64,000 nucleotides of DNA from NCBI RefSeq assembly GCF_000006405.1, contig NW_003217015.1:117876-181875 (forward strand), read 5' to 3'. This document shows, piece after piece, positions 1-14,968 of the stretch. The position numbers and the translations under genes are program-made. The stretch's first letter is position 1, and each line of letters begins with the position of its first letter. Under the pieces are notes generated by a model. The model made no database searches. It had not been told where the DNA came from and was given only the letters and a program-made list of their open reading frames with translations. The DNA comes from Perkinsus marinus ATCC 50983. Lineage: Eukaryota; Perkinsozoa; Perkinsida; Perkinsidae.

Positions 1-1
1 T

Positions 2-2315
<2,314 letters not shown>

Positions 2316-4312
2316 CTGTCGTGAAGTTGGCTACTAGCTGTGCAGTTGGTGCTATTCCAAGAAGTATATATCGTTTCCGTCGATTCATTGCCACCGGTTG
2401 TGGGGTTGCTGCTGAATGATCATTGTGAGGGACCATTAGACACCCATGCCTTTGTTACTATCTCCATCACTACTTTTACTAAATACTACTAATGATGATA
2501 ACGACGAAGGATTGAGTTTCGGAAGCTCACTGATCATGTTGAGTAAAATATCACTTGAGAATTGGGCGACGTGTCTGTGACAGTTCATGGAGGTAATTGC
2601 TCTTGGCTCAATAACTCACTGTCATTGTTATAACCAGTCCTCTTTGCATTGAAGGGTCTACTTTAGTTCGCTGGTGATTTCTGTTTGTGCGCTATATCGT
2701 TGTAGCTGGGTGGGGTCAACCATGAGGTAGACGTCCTCTAGCTTTGCCGCCCACGGCTTCTAATGGTTCTGATGAGAAGCGATCAAATTATTCGCAGATA
2801 GTTTTCGATCTGCTTAGTAAACAACTGAGTGGTCTCTGCGTATGCTCGCTTGTGGATAATTGGAACTATCTATCCTCAATAGGCGCACAAACCAGCCCAA
2901 CCAAGATAAACTTCATCGTTAACTGGATCGCATTACTCTGAACTGATCAGGTCAGCTGTCTATACTCATGAGATGAGTTGTGTTAGTACCACGCATCTCA
3001 GCAGCATAGAGAATTGGTTCAACAGAGAATCGTGAATAGACCAGCATGGATATTATCAACACAAAAACTGAGTGGAAGTTAACCGGGAATCAACAGTCCG
3101 ACAATTTGGTACCCGCAGTGACAAAATGTAGAGAACTCCGGTGAAGATTGGAGTAACACATACTCCGACAAGAGAAAGTGTATAGAAAATCGTTGAACAG
3201 TATGCGTGTACCTTGGCTCCAAACTTGTGTGACAACACTCGGAAAGTGTCCGTTAGAGTCTTTACGGGCATGCGTACACATGGAGCGAGAGAAGTGATTA
3301 GTGATTTTCTCAACGTAAGAATCTTGTCATTACCATCGACGCGTATTTCATCAATTGATCGAGTCGAGTTAGCGCGTTTCAGTGGCGTCTCACGGTTACA
3401 CATTAAGGCGGGCGAGATATAAAGATTCTCCGAGAGAAAAGCTTACGAATCTCATATTACGTGTGAGAGCGACCATCTGTGAGTGTGTGCTCATCATAGG
3501 TGTGCGCTTGGAGGGACAGAGGGTGAAGATTGAGGGGTAGATCGAGCGCGTGCAATCGGAGTAATGTGTGCCCATGATTGGGGTCCAGAACATATTGGTC
3601 TCTAGCAACACGAAGAGCTGGATGAACAACTGCAGTATACGCGTCATACTCGAGAGAATGAGAAGAGAGGCAGCAACAGTTCGTTGCCGTCCACGGTGTT
3701 GATATGACCAACACGGATCAGTATCGTCATCACTGTGGTACAAGCCCATCATCATACCGTCCCAACCAGGGATACCGGGCTGCGTACATGACCGTTTCCA
3801 AGTATACCCATCGCAACGAGTTGTCAATCTAAGAACCCCGTGGCCAGAACCTTGGGAGGGAGGGCTAGTTTCTCAATGTTCTCACTAGAGTTGCTGCCGA
3901 CATCGGTAGTCGCGTCGTTCTATCACCTCATGGACTTGACATACGGCATCCGAGAAGGATCACAAGTACACATCGTCAACTACCAGGCCGAGGCGCTGCT
4001 GCTAATCATCACTGAAGCGCCAATGGGCCGCCAAGGCCTTCGTCTCCCTCAGCACTCGGCTTTCATTGAAACTGTGACCAGCAACACAAATACTCTTTCC
4101 GATCAGATGGCAAATGTATAGTGGGAATGCTACAACTGAGAACTACTCATTGCTACTGCCCTCAATGAGGGGCGACTGCGGAGGCATTGGTATCAGATTT
4201 TGTAATCATACATACCGTTGCCATATCGTCTGGATTGCACCTCTTGTAGTTATCAGTACCAATTAACCTAAACACACATCGTCATTATTATGCGCGGAAT
4301 GTGGTCTCTCGA
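2316..4312. other. About 2 kb with no gene resolved
   Basis: Holds the 3' flank of the Hsp70 gene and the 3' flank of the minus-strand SPOC gene. Composition is more AT-rich than the neighbours in 2.4-3.4 kb. A minus-strand open stretch at 3457-3714 has a coding-like composition (LDPNHGHTLLRLHALDLP) but I could not link it to further exons or a family. I see no clear tRNA, repeat or mobile element. Confidence 0.4.
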
Positions 4313-6530
4313 CTACTTCTCAGCGAGTGGCCCAGGTGGAATCATGAAGGCGGCGTAGTGATCGCCGTCACGTTCGAGCTTGGCTACGCCTGATCGATTC
4401 CTCCCATTGAAATAGGCGATTTGGGCGTTCAGCTCGGCTTGATCTGAGAGAAGAGTGAGACTAGTGTGGGTGATGATCGTCAGTCGTTTGTGTGAGTGTA
4501 GTTGCGCGTAGTGCTGTTATTGCCTACCAGCTGCGGAGTCGGCCTTCATGAGCAACAGAGCTGAGCTTTCCGTGTGATTCTGCCGCTGATGCAATACCTA
4601 CCCATAACGTATTGATCTCGAGAGTTACTCATGAGAAAGTGATAGCGGATCATCAAGTGCTTCAATGTCCAAGAACGCTCTAAAAACTATACTCGTCTTC
4701 ACTACACTACTAAACATCATCGAGGGGTGATACTTTTACTGGCTATACTACACACACTTGACACGATGATAAAAAGTTCAGCGGAAATGACTCGGGTGAC
4801 TCCTCCTCTTCCTTGGCGTACCTCAGTGTCAGGAACGCGAAGTTTCAAGTTGAGCTCGTTGCCGAGTTGTGCGACCAGAGCAGTGAGCAGCGAATTGACT
4901 GGCAGAGTTGCGAAGAGGTTCACCTTTGCCTTGTTGACCCCCGATCGTTGGACATAACCCGTCCACACCTTATGATCGTATATCGGTTCATTTTGGGCGG
5001 ACACCCCCGATAGAAGACTGGCCAAAGCACTGTGACTTGATGTAGTCGAGGTGAGGCCACCAGGCTTTGTGGCCGTGGCTGCGACAACTGCAGCAGCCGC
5101 GGACGCGCTCGCTTTACTGATACGCTCTTCTTGGCGTTTGAGGAATAGTCCCCGCAACCCTTCAAGAATTGCCTTCAAACGCTCAACACAAGCATCGCGT
5201 TTAGCCAACTGATCCGGCGACAAAGTAGAAGACGAAGTAGCAGCAGCAGCATCAGGAGGAGGAGGAGCAGTGGACGACGCCGATTGGAGTTTCGTGATGA
5301 TCTTCACCACCGACTTCTGTAGATCAGCCAGGCCATTTTCATTCAGCTGTGATGCCACTTGAAGGAGCATCTCAACAACTGAATATACAAGAATTATGAC
5401 CACCCCCACAGCGGAAGAGGATACCTTTGGGGTCCTGTAGGAGCTCTCCAGCATTCTCGCTTGAAAGTAGCCTCGTGAGGACATTCTTACGCAGTTCGGT
5501 ATCACTCTGACCGTTTGAGGGAGAACCTAAAGAAGAGTCAATAACAGTACTGATGGACTAACGATCGGCCTTTACCTGGAGAAGGGATGGTGGGAGTGGC
5601 GGCGGCCTTAGCGATGGGCCCCACGGCCTGCTTGGCAAGCAGGGCAGTCAGAGCACCACCACCCAAGGGCTTCTCTTGGACCTTCTCCCGGACCGTCGGA
5701 CTACTTTGAGGGGACGTTTTGGTAGGAGCCTTGGCGGCAGCAGCAGCATTCTTAGCCTGGAAGAGCTTGCGGAGGGCGTTGACGAAAATGGTACTGCCAG
5801 GCTGCTGACCATCGGAGTTCATAGACGCACTGCGAGCCTTCTTTGTGGACGGCTCGCCCTGCTGATCCACGTCCTGCTGTGTCTTGTCGTCGCCACTCGG
5901 GATAGGCTCATCACCCTGGTCTGTAGATCCCTCCTGATGACCAGGCTCTTGCCAGGGTCCACGACCATCATCCCAGCTCTTATGACCATCATTCCAAGCC
6001 TCAGGCTGCCAAGGACCATCACCATGTTCCGCCTCCCAGTTCCACCAACGGCCTCCTCTCCCTTCCCAATGACGGTCACCCTGCCATTCTTCTCCTCCTC
6101 CCTCCTGCCAGCCCGAGTGCTGTTGCTGCTGTTCCTGCCAGTCATCTCCCCAAGGAACTTGATGATGATGATTATGATGACCCTTAGCATGATTGCTGTG
6201 CCACTGAGGTTCAGCAGCCGAGGAGGACCATGGTCTGGCCCTCTTCGGTGGCGTTGTACCAGAAGCTGCAGTCTTCCGCCAATCGACAATGACAGGCCCT
6301 CCAGAGCCTGGCCTCTCAGTGGGTGCATGGTCCATACTGGACCCACCGTCTTGATAGGAAAAGGCTGACTGTCTTTCAGCTGTCTTCATCGGTTCGATAT
6401 GGACCCCTCCCCCTCCTCCTTGACGCCACTTGCCCCTCCAATCCGAACCATGCATGTAGTTCTCGATACTCGGTGTAGTAGCAGATGAGAAGCCGCCACC
6501 ACCACCATTGCTGTCGCCAAGGTGGGACAT
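4313..6530 (-). CDS. SPOC-domain protein with a Trp/Gly/His-rich disordered N-terminal half
   Basis: Exons 6530-5576, 5526-5425, 5378-4822, 4677-4609, 4579-4528 and 4443-4313 sum to 622 in-frame codons (621 aa). The first exon encodes MSHLGDSNGG followed by about 300 residues rich in W, G, H, D and Q (for example EQQQQHSGWQEGGGEEWQ), probably disordered. A helical segment with VVEMLLQVASQLNENG follows. The C-terminal part reads KVWTGYVQRSGVNKAKVNLF, later ALLLMKADSA, then IAYFNGRNRSGVAKLE and FMIPPGPLAEK. This is the order of a SPOC fold: an opening VWxG strand and a closing strand with aGVxKL then a PPG terminus. SPOC domains bind phosphorylated peptides such as the RNA polymerase II CTD, so a role in transcription or RNA processing is likely. 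The 4609/4579 intron needs a GTTATG donor and is the least certain junction. Confidence 0.72.
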
Positions 6531-6621
6531 TGAGCGCGACGTATTAACGCTGTCTCAACTTATGAGGAAGGGAAAATCGGAGAACAAAACCCTTACGCGA
6601 GATTCGAAACGGTATCAGCAA

Positions 6622-9600
6622 TTACACAAAATCAGAACCAACAAGTTGCTTATACGCTGCCTTGCTCCCCATCACTTCACCCAAGGTGAGCATCACTCGA
6701 GGCACTCCTCGACGGACTCGCTCGTCCTTGGTAGTCGCCACTAACTTCGATAAGGCCGGTAGAGTCGCTAAAAGGAGCTGCTCATCAGCAACATCACAAA
6801 GTCGGCCCAAAACGAAGAGAACTTGCTCGGTTCGATGGTGGGCCATAGGGTCATCAGTGGTAGCCTGCTCGTCCTCAGCGTACTGTGAGAGAGTACAGCA
6901 TATGCGCCTGCAGAGTTCCGACGTGCCCAGCATACGCAACTGGGAGCTTATCTCCATGCCAGCGTCACGCGCCCCATAATCGGTGGGACTAGAGGGCGTG
7001 GTGGCATTCAAGTGACCCTCTGTAGTGTACCGATGACCAACCCACCGCTCGGCCACCTTGATGGAGGTGGCCTTGATATCCTCTGAAGACCACAGCATGC
7101 CACTGGGACTGGCCACCGCGAAGAGCACGCGAAGGGCACAGCGACCAAGGTCACCACCCCCACGGGCTTTCGTGTCGCACAGTTTGCTCGTGAGCTCCAC
7201 GACCTTGGTTGGGTCCGCGAACTTCGATCGGCATAGGGCGATGAGGACCGCCACAGCAGAGACGGTGGCCCAGTCGGCCTTATAGTCGGCCTCTCTATTA
7301 CCATCAACAGGGCCCGATACCGCCCTTTGGTGAGAGTAGCGATAATGGATCTGCAAGACCGAGGGGAGCTTCTTGCACAACTCCTCGACACAATCCGACC
7401 AGAAAGGCTGTAACTCCTCAGCAGTAGTTCCTTGGAAGCTGAGTCCATCAAGGCTTGTTGAGACCATCTCGGCGGCCAGCTCCCAAAGGCCACTGGCCTT
7501 CCACGACTGCCCACCACCGGTGCCCCCCGCATAATAGGTCCGTAAGAGATCAATAGCTGCTGATGTGGTAGCCTCGAGGACCACCGACTTAACTTCGCTC
7601 GAGAGGCTCAGTTTCCTGGCGATGATCTCACAGGTGTTACCGGCCCGTACGGCCAAAGCGGCCGTAAGGGAGTCCCTCAGGCAGTACTGGGGGTCCAAGA
7701 AGGCATTACATAGCAGCTGGACCAGTACCTCCAACGAGCCCTCAGGGACGTCACTAGTGGCCACGAGGTCCAGGACCGACCAGAGCTCCATAAATTTATG
7801 TGGTAACCGTTGGGCAGTTCTCGAGAACAATATGGCCTTCGTCGAGCTCGGCTGGTGACACTCATCGCAAGACTCATCTCTGGCCCTAGCCTCGACAACA
7901 GGACCCTTGAGGGCTTCAGGCAGGCGTCGGTAGCGAGCCTCCCAAGACGCTGATGAACCAGTCTTACCCCAGAGAAGTTGGGCACATCGTCCTCGGGAAG
8001 CAACCTCACAAAGACCAGCACTCACACCGTTCCTCCCTGCACTTGAAGCTGCTGCCCCTCGCTTAGTGGGGTCCGATAGCATAGTGGGAATCCATACGTC
8101 CTTGAAGGGGAGGGCCGACTGGAGGTAGGTAGAAGGCCGAGTTACGGTGGCCATGACCAACAAGGCAAGGACGATGACGTCATCACAACGAAAGGCTGCC
8201 AGAGACTGCGGCTCTTTGATAAGCTCTGCCAAGTTGAGAGGCAGCAGCACACTAGGCTCCTCTGATGTTAGTGACTCCTCCACCAGAGTGTCCGCTATGT
8301 AAGCTACCAGTTGCCATCCTCGGGACCACAGTTTCGTGTCCTTATCAGTAGCACCCAGACGGAGGAGCTCAACCAAGGCGTTGGCACATGCCGCATGGAC
8401 CTCCCCCTCCCTACCAGCCAGGCGGGGCTGAATGAAGTCCAATATGGCGAGACTAGGCGTATCGAACTCCTCAGCTGTCATCAGAGTGTGGTACTTGCTA
8501 GCAATAGAGACGGATCCCTCCAGGACCAGGACGCAGGTCTCGCTCCATTGCTTCTGAACAGAGTCCCTTGAATGGTGTACGATGAGACCCTCCGAAGACC
8601 CCCGGTTGGAACGGTCGTCTTCTTGTGAGCCGTTGAGGGTAGTGGCAGTAGTGCTAGCTGCGACCACCTCAGCGAGAGTATCGCACATGACTCCAACCGC
8701 AGAGGCGGCATGGACCTCCGGGCACCCGCAAGCAGCATTGAGCATCGAGACCATAGTCCTTATAGCACAGTGCCTCACTGCCGGCCTCGGGTCCAATGAT
8801 GCACTCTTGAACTTAGTGAGGAGATCGAACCAGAGGCGACCACTCTCTTGGGGATCGAAAGTGATAGGCTCAGCGTTGGCAGGATTGCCATCACCAGTAC
8901 TGCTGCCAGTGCTGTAGTGACGACGACTGTGGTCAGAAACCCCGCCTCCTCTACCACCGGACATGCGGCTCATCAACGCATCAGAGACGTTCCAGAGTAG
9001 ACCCAAGGCCTTCAAGGAGGTATTGATGACACTGTTGGTGCTGAGACGTTGGAGGCCGTCAATGAGCAGGGCCAAGCTAGAGTTGGGTAGAACGTCTATG
9101 CATTCCATGACCAGCACTTCGAGTAAGGAGTACACCGACAAGTGCAGCTGGTTCACCATCAACTGGCTCGATCGCTTACCGATCGATGAAGCTTGTGATG
9201 CTGCAACGACCGTGGGCACATCACAGAGATCACGGACGAGTTCACTGAGGCACACCCAACCCTCCGTGTCGAGCTTGGTGGCAACGGGAGAGTGTACCAT
9301 GAGGTCCTTAAGGATGGACACGACGGTCTCAGGGGCAGAGGTGGTGAAGGCCTTGAGGGGCTCAATAAGACCCTTAACGCAGCACCCTTGATTGGATATG
9401 TGCCCGACGAGGACCTTGCCGATGCAGACCGCGGCTTCCTCTGGATGAATACTCGTCTCGAGGGCAGGAGTAACGATAGTAGTCAGGACCAAGTCCAGTC
9501 GCCTCGGCTCTGCTGATGTTAATGCCATTGCTAGCCTTTCTAGTGACCAACAAGTGTCTCTGTGGACCAGGGCATCTACCATGTCTACGAAGGACCCGTC

Positions 9601-11969
9601 CGCTTCCGGAGAAGTCGAGAAGAGCGAGTCCATTGACACCGCGAGCATTTGGCACTCGAGACCACTATCAGAGTTCGCTGCACTCGACTGCTGTTCTGGG
9701 CTGATGAATCGAAGGCAGAGGGTCTCGAAGGTCTTCAGAGCCAGAGTCCAGCCCGGCACCGACAGCCTTTCACCACTTCTATGACAGATGTTGAGGAAGC
9801 CTTTAGCACATGTGGCGGTGTGACAGTCCAGCCTGAGTGCATCTTTACGAGGGAGGGACTCCTTCGCCAAAGCCTCGAGGCAGCTGTCCCGACCACTGCT
9901 GAGCTGGGGGTATTTAGAACACTGTAGAAGTAACCGTTCAAGGGCACTGAGGACACTCTGGAGGAAGATGTCGAACGCTTCGTCGTCATCAGTCATCATA
10001 GTAGTTTCATCGCTCATCTGACTCCTGGACCTAGGTAAGCGTACACTAAGCAGAAGACTGAGTGATGATAGTAGAGGAGCCCATGAACAGGCTAGCATAT
10101 CGCGAGACTCGATGTGGTCCACCAAGAGGAGTATGGTATCAGCCGCCAATGCCGCCCCAAAGGACGGGTTCACAGAGGAAGGAGGGTCCGAGTCAGCCAG
10201 GCAGTCGAGTAGGGACACCCGGCCCTCACCGGCAAAGACATGGGAGACTCCCAGAGTGAGGAGGTCACTGCCAGTGGTGGGTGTGGACAGGTCAGCATCC
10301 TCGAGGAGAGTGGACATCTTCATCATCCTGCTGTCGGTGGTATCAAGAGGGGTTGGCACTGATGCAAACCATAGATGATGTAGCACATGACTGAGGCTGT
10401 TGACAAGCTCGACGAATCTATTGGACTTGGGGTCAGTCGGGAGGTCACGGCGACCTGTTGGGGCGGCCGATGCTGGACTGCTGTCACTGTCGTTCATAGT
10501 GGCATCCAACGGTGAGGAAGTGAACGCACTGTCTGATGATGAGCCCAGGAAGAGGACAGTGAGGAAGCCATTGGAGGAGTCATCGGACTGTAATATCTTC
10601 TTGAAGGTCTCAAGAACAGCCGATCTGGCCCAAAGTGGACGATCGTGTCGCAGCAGTAGTTGACGCAGCATCAACGGTACGAGGCCCCGAGCTGGTCCGT
10701 GGACCAATTTTTCCCCCGATGGCGAAGGGTCGCCACAGATCTCGCGGGCCAGTTGTGAGCAAAGAGGCGGGTATGAACAGAGTCGATAGACGATTCTCAA
10801 TGCACGAATAAGAACCTGTTGGTGGCGCGTGGTCATTGTGGTATGTTGAGAAGCCTCGTCTTACTTTGAAATCATATTGGCAAACAGCAATAGTACTTTC
10901 CACTGTGGGCACGAGGACTTCTCGAGCGAGTTCTGTGAAGTCCGGTAAGGAAGCGAAAATGTCCGCTTGGGCAGCAAGGGCACCTTTTAAACAACGTGCG
11001 TAGGAAAACCATCGCCCTTGATTGCACATTGATAGTCTTTCGTAATGGTGATTCATGGACTCAACAAAACGCCTACTTTCGATAAGCTCTAGGGCGAGAG
11101 TTCGCGATATGGCCAACTCGCCCAACCATTTCCCTCTTGAGGCCCTCCCCATTGAAATAAGACACAGGTCGTGGACAAAGAGGAACAGTAGTCGTAGTGG
11201 ACCTGATGACCAATGTGAGCTCTTACCTGTAGTGTGCTGCTCTAGGGGCCGTAGTATTACCACTAGGGAGTCTATCGGGTACTGCCATTGCCTCTACCAT
11301 TAACGACCCAGTATGGCCCTTGGTACGCCCACTACTGCGGCCCCCCAAGTTCTCAAAGGCCTCTTTAGACAAACTATGATAAGCCTTACCGGCTTCATCA
11401 ACAAGGAAATCAGCGACTTGCCGTAGACACGCAACGGCAGTGTGCCGAACAAGACTCGAATCACTACCGAGTAAAATAACACACGACGATAGCAGTCGCT
11501 CCATTAGGAGCTCAGAGCTTGTCAATAGAGGAGCAAAGGGAGGTGTCAACAGCAATAGGATAGTTTGCAGTGCTTTCACTTGAACGGTTGGGTCAGTGTC
11601 ATTGGCTCGGTCGTGCAAATACGTGACCACAGTGGCGAGACGTTTAGTAGTGTTCACAAGTTGTCCCATAATGAGCCTTTGAACGCAGCCAAGACAGGGG
11701 AGGATCAATCGAGAGTTGTGGGTTTCCGAAGCCACTATCACCACTGCGAGGACTTCCTCTACAGGGACTTCATCACTCGCGATCAACTTAGCGATCACTC
11801 GTTCTGAATGCTCCTTAATCTGACTGTATTTCTTTCGAGATTCGACACATATAATGCGAAGTTCAGCTTCAATGTCACGGACCACACTCTCCCTCGACGA
11901 TGAAGACGATGCTGCCTCGGGATGAGCAGGCGGACTAGACGATGATGATGATGATGATGATGGTGCCAT
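6622..11969 (-). CDS. MON2: MON2 homologue, Golgi/endosome trafficking scaffold
   Basis: Three exons, 11969-11261, 11202-10865 and 10815-6622, join in frame to 1,747 codons (1,746 aa), close to the size of animal MON2. The start is chosen at MAPSSSSSSS; an upstream ATG in the same frame precedes only a non-conserved stretch. The N-terminal DCB-like region reads IEAELRIICVESRKKYSQIK and LILPCLGCVQRLIMGQLV. The HUS-like region follows with LLFLFVHDLCLISMG. Further signatures are LDPRPAVRHCAIRTMVSML and QKQWSETCVLVLEG, both typical of the MON2 C-terminal half. MON2 resembles the large Arf-GEFs but lacks a Sec7 domain, and none is visible here. It acts with Dopey and a P4-ATPase in endosome-to-Golgi recycling. 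Two introns of 58 and 49 nt sit near the 5' end; the last exon is an uninterrupted 4.2 kb. Confidence 0.9.
11941..11962 (+). repeat. (GAT)7 microsatellite coding poly-Ser on the minus strand
   Basis: Seven GAT units directly after the MON2 start codon (minus strand) encode the run of serines in the MON2 N-terminus. Length variation here would change only the poly-Ser tract. Confidence 0.85.
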
Positions 11970-12163
11970 CCAAAAAGAGACGAGACGCCAAAAAACGGGC
12001 AAGCGAGAATCTACTACAGCGGAGCGAAGCGTTGCACGTTGTGAAGTTTTCAACAGCGGTGTTTTTAATAGGGGGAGAAGAGAAACTCAATGCAGATAAG
12101 CCTTTGAAGCGATCGCACAGGCGTTCAAATATACCCATACAATTGTAGAAGGGCAATAGATAA

Positions 12164-12693
12164 TCATGTGGTGATAGGCAGAAATTTATCCTCCTCCAAA
12201 GCATCTAGGCGATCGCGTTCGATCTTCTCTCGAATGCGCTCCTCCATTTCGCGTGATGTGAACGCTGGTCGGAACTGGGTCAGCTGAACGAGTTCATGTG
12301 GGTACTATTGTACACGACCGTTGAGATCATACATTCTTAACACGAACGTCTCGTTCAGGGTAGGTCAGATTGGCCTCCTCTTCGCATCGTTTGAAGGCCT
12401 AAGCAGTAGTCACCACCACAAGGATGAGAGCTCCTACCGCCATAATGCTCGAGTGACATTCCTGTATCGGTTTCTCCGGTACAAATACGTCCAGAATTTC
12501 ATTACAACGACTGAAAAACGAAGCTCAGTGAGAAGGTCTACCGTACTCACCGTATGCTTTGGTTCAATGCTTGATAGAAGGAGAGTAGACCAGAATTACT
12601 CGGACGATCCGCTGAATACTAAAGAGACCACTAGACACCAACGCGGCAATGACCAAACCCACGAATAGACATGTTTGATTTATAGTTCGCCAT
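12164..12693 (-). CDS. Small hypothetical protein, 113 aa, five exons
   Basis: Exons 12693-12663, 12611-12551, 12510-12438, 12398-12333 and 12274-12164 sum to exactly 114 codons with GT-AG introns of 40-58 nt. The protein starts MANYKSNMSI. It continues with SFYQALNQSIRRCNEILDV, IMAAFKRCEEEANLTYPERD and ends EERIREKIERDRLDALEE then DKFLPITT. The second half is charged and likely helical. No signal peptide or membrane segment is visible. The size and basic/acidic helix content would suit a small organelle complex subunit, but I do not recognise a family. It lies 195 bp from the MON2 start and about 30 bp from the next minus-strand unit. Confidence 0.6.
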
Positions 12694-12722
12694 GTCCCTC
12701 TTATTTGACGTAGGTCACCTCT

Positions 12723-14074
12723 CTAAGAAGACCAACAACTGCTATCATCACCACCGCCGTGGGCACCCTTTACCGAGATCAGGCCGGCATCTTTAGGTGA
12801 TCTAGCATCCTCCTGGACCTCTGGATATCTCACTGGTGGCTTCATAAAGCTGCCTCCTACCACCATTACCAGCAATTACATCTACTACAACTACTACCAC
12901 CAACGACCATACACCACGCCACAACACAACAGCCAACCCCCTAGGATAAGTGACATCATGCTATCATGCAAAACCTAACCCGAGTGGTGGACAGGTTGTG
13001 TATCCTTCCAACGCGCTCTTTGGTCCATGAGAGCAAACTGAGCAGCGGCCAGACGAACCACGCTCGCCCTCCTAAGACGATAAAGCATCGACTTCACTAC
13101 CGTAAAGATTTTGTCAAAGCCGTAGTGTGAAAATACGCATCATCAACTATATTGTCGAGGAACTCGCAATTCCCTAGTTCGTAGCACAGCTGATGAGCAG
13201 GGACAGAAGTCACCTCCTATGCTGGTGACAATATGGAAATTCTGGAGAAATTTTGGGAAATTCTGGCTGATTCCTGTACATTTCTACCCTACTTAGTATA
13301 CAAACTCCTACAATTAGTGAGGAAACTCCTAGGGTCAGCTGAGGGAAGCGAACACTGCTCATAAGTGCCGTTGATCTAAGTGGATTCAGTACTCCCACGA
13401 TGATGATAGATCCCATGCAGACGTATGTACATTTACACGACTACTGACGGCAGACGACATAGTGCAGCATACGGAAGGTACCCACCGTCCGCATATTCCT
13501 AATCGAGTCATCGCGCGGCAACCGAGATCTAACATGGCCGAGCTATGATCTAGCGTATTCGCGACAAGCAATGCAAGGACAATACAGTCCTGCCCAGATA
13601 TTAAAGTGAATAGACGTTATAACATCGAATAGGAAGTTAGGAATACCATTTATTATATCGGAGTTGAGGCTATTGGACCCTAAAGACCCCAGCTTCCCAT
13701 CAACGATTCATCCAATGCCTACAGTTCGTATGTTGATCTGCATTCCCTATCAAAGCGATAATCATCGGCTAGGTAGTCCATCCGAGAGTGTATGATACCG
13801 TCATCGATCGCCGGCCGATCACCATACTGCCATGCCACGTTGGTCCTAAAGGGCCATCACCATCGGCAAATCCGCACTGAGCCAGAGGAGACTAAATCCT
13901 CATAGGGTACCCCGCTAGTGATACTACTGATGACCGTCGATTTACCTCGGGTAAAAACGCCCAATTCAACCTGTTGATGCAGCGACAATTCAACTGCGTC
14001 ACTACCACATAAAAGTGACCGTATCAATAACATCTACGACTTGGTCATAGTGTCACTGGGAATTCCACAGTAAC
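12723..14074 (-). CDS. Diverged relative of the giant EF-hand genes (structure unresolved, possibly decayed)
   Basis: Several minus-strand exon-like pieces occur here. Around 13446-13300 the DNA aligns by eye with the last EF-hand exon of the first giant gene (28850-28957), including TGTTCGCTT, CAGCT and AGGAGTTTGTATAC. The following intron start (13288-13222) is even more similar to the intron at 28958. After it the frame LCYELGNCEFLDNIV...ALTKSLR corresponds to NEMREFELMRMLFAD...ALTAFK of the giant gene. Downstream come SVVRLAAAQFALMDQRARW and a last exon 12849-12723 reading MKPPVRYPEVQEDARSPKD and ending CCW-like residues then TAG. An upstream piece near 13740-13860 reads DYLADDYRFDRECRSTYEL. 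I could not join these into one intact frame, so it may be a pseudogene or a short rearranged family member. Confidence 0.45.
13222..13288 (-). repeat. Conserved intron segment, copy 1
   Basis: On the minus strand this begins GGTAGAAATGTACAGG and contains CAGAATTTCCCAAAATTTC. It matches 28957-29022 (+) over about 65 bp with few mismatches, better than the flanking exons match. Confidence 0.75.
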
Positions 14075-14857
14075 TCACATGCGTCTTAGAGCTGCATCCC
14101 ACATTTGCCTCCACTCCCGAAGCATGATCTCCTCCTCATTCACAGTGGATATAGTCACCCTCTCAGGAGGGGCCTCCATATCGATCAAGCCTATCATCCC
14201 AGATGCCCAAAGGCCTCCCAATACATACGCGCCCGAGTACCCCGCATCCACTGGTCCGCAAGGCTAGCTATGGTAACCACTTTCTGTGGCAGTAGGCAAC
14301 CTACACAGTCCATCCCTGCATTTTGAGATACTCTCACCTTGGTGTGGTATGAGCTTCCTTAGAAAAACTTCACAAAAATGAGTACAATTCCTATGGAGCA
14401 GATCGTAGGAAGAACCAGGCCAGTCGTCCTTCAACTCTTCCAGTATTTGAATGACCTCTGTGACTGGTAATCGACAACGCTGTATTGGCAGACACTCTCG
14501 ATAGGTCCCGATGGAGCCTACCAGAATGGAGCATCCGAACTACGGCTCAGCCTGGCTCACTAGAGGTCGGCGGGACAGCAAAGACACCACATCCATACTG
14601 ACAGTAACCATAACTCCATTCAACGCCATATACCTACGCCCAACGACAACAGGGTCAACAACAGGTCGCCTCCTCTGGAGCCATACCACACCATCATTAC
14701 TTCCACTGCTGCATGAAAAGCTCCACCAACACCCACTACCTCCGACAACACCGTATTTACTGATGGAGCCGTCAAATCGTAACTGTGAAGCCCCCATAAC
14801 CCCAAGGCCGCCCCTCACCTACAGATGAATCGTTACTGGCGTTCCCAATGTAGACAT
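14075..14857 (-). CDS. DeSI-type PPPDE-domain cysteine protease (deSUMOylase/deubiquitinase-like)
   Basis: Exons 14857-14823, 14782-14701, 14633-14561, 14517-14338, 14267-14241 and 14190-14075 give 171 codons (170 aa). The reading MSTLGTPVTIHLYDLTAPS is the usual PPPDE start. The catalytic His lies in GVGGAFHAAVEVYGVEW, followed by the strand SYGYCQYGCGVFAVPP. The catalytic Cys lies in YDLLHRNCTHFCEVFL. A hydrophilic C-terminal extension ends WRQMWDAALRRM. PPPDE enzymes are papain-fold isopeptidases acting on SUMO or ubiquitin conjugates. Both catalytic residues and their spacing are present, so activity is plausible. An in-frame ATG at 14878 would add seven residues. Reading the fourth intron as ending at 14316 instead would insert 16 residues; I prefer the longer intron. 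Confidence 0.85.
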
Positions 14858-14968
14858 AAGGTACTGATGCACAGGCATCGCCACAGATGAGTACTCCAAC
14901 TCAATAACTTCTCTGATGACACTAATTTTGAAACTCGCTTGACACAGTATAAATGAAACCATCCACCG

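Noticed and set aside
5676-6368. Plus-strand 230-codon ORF over the SPOC gene first exon
   Set aside because: Antisense of a Gly/Trp/Asp-rich exon; composition is an L/T/P-rich mirror and there is no continuation or conserved motif.
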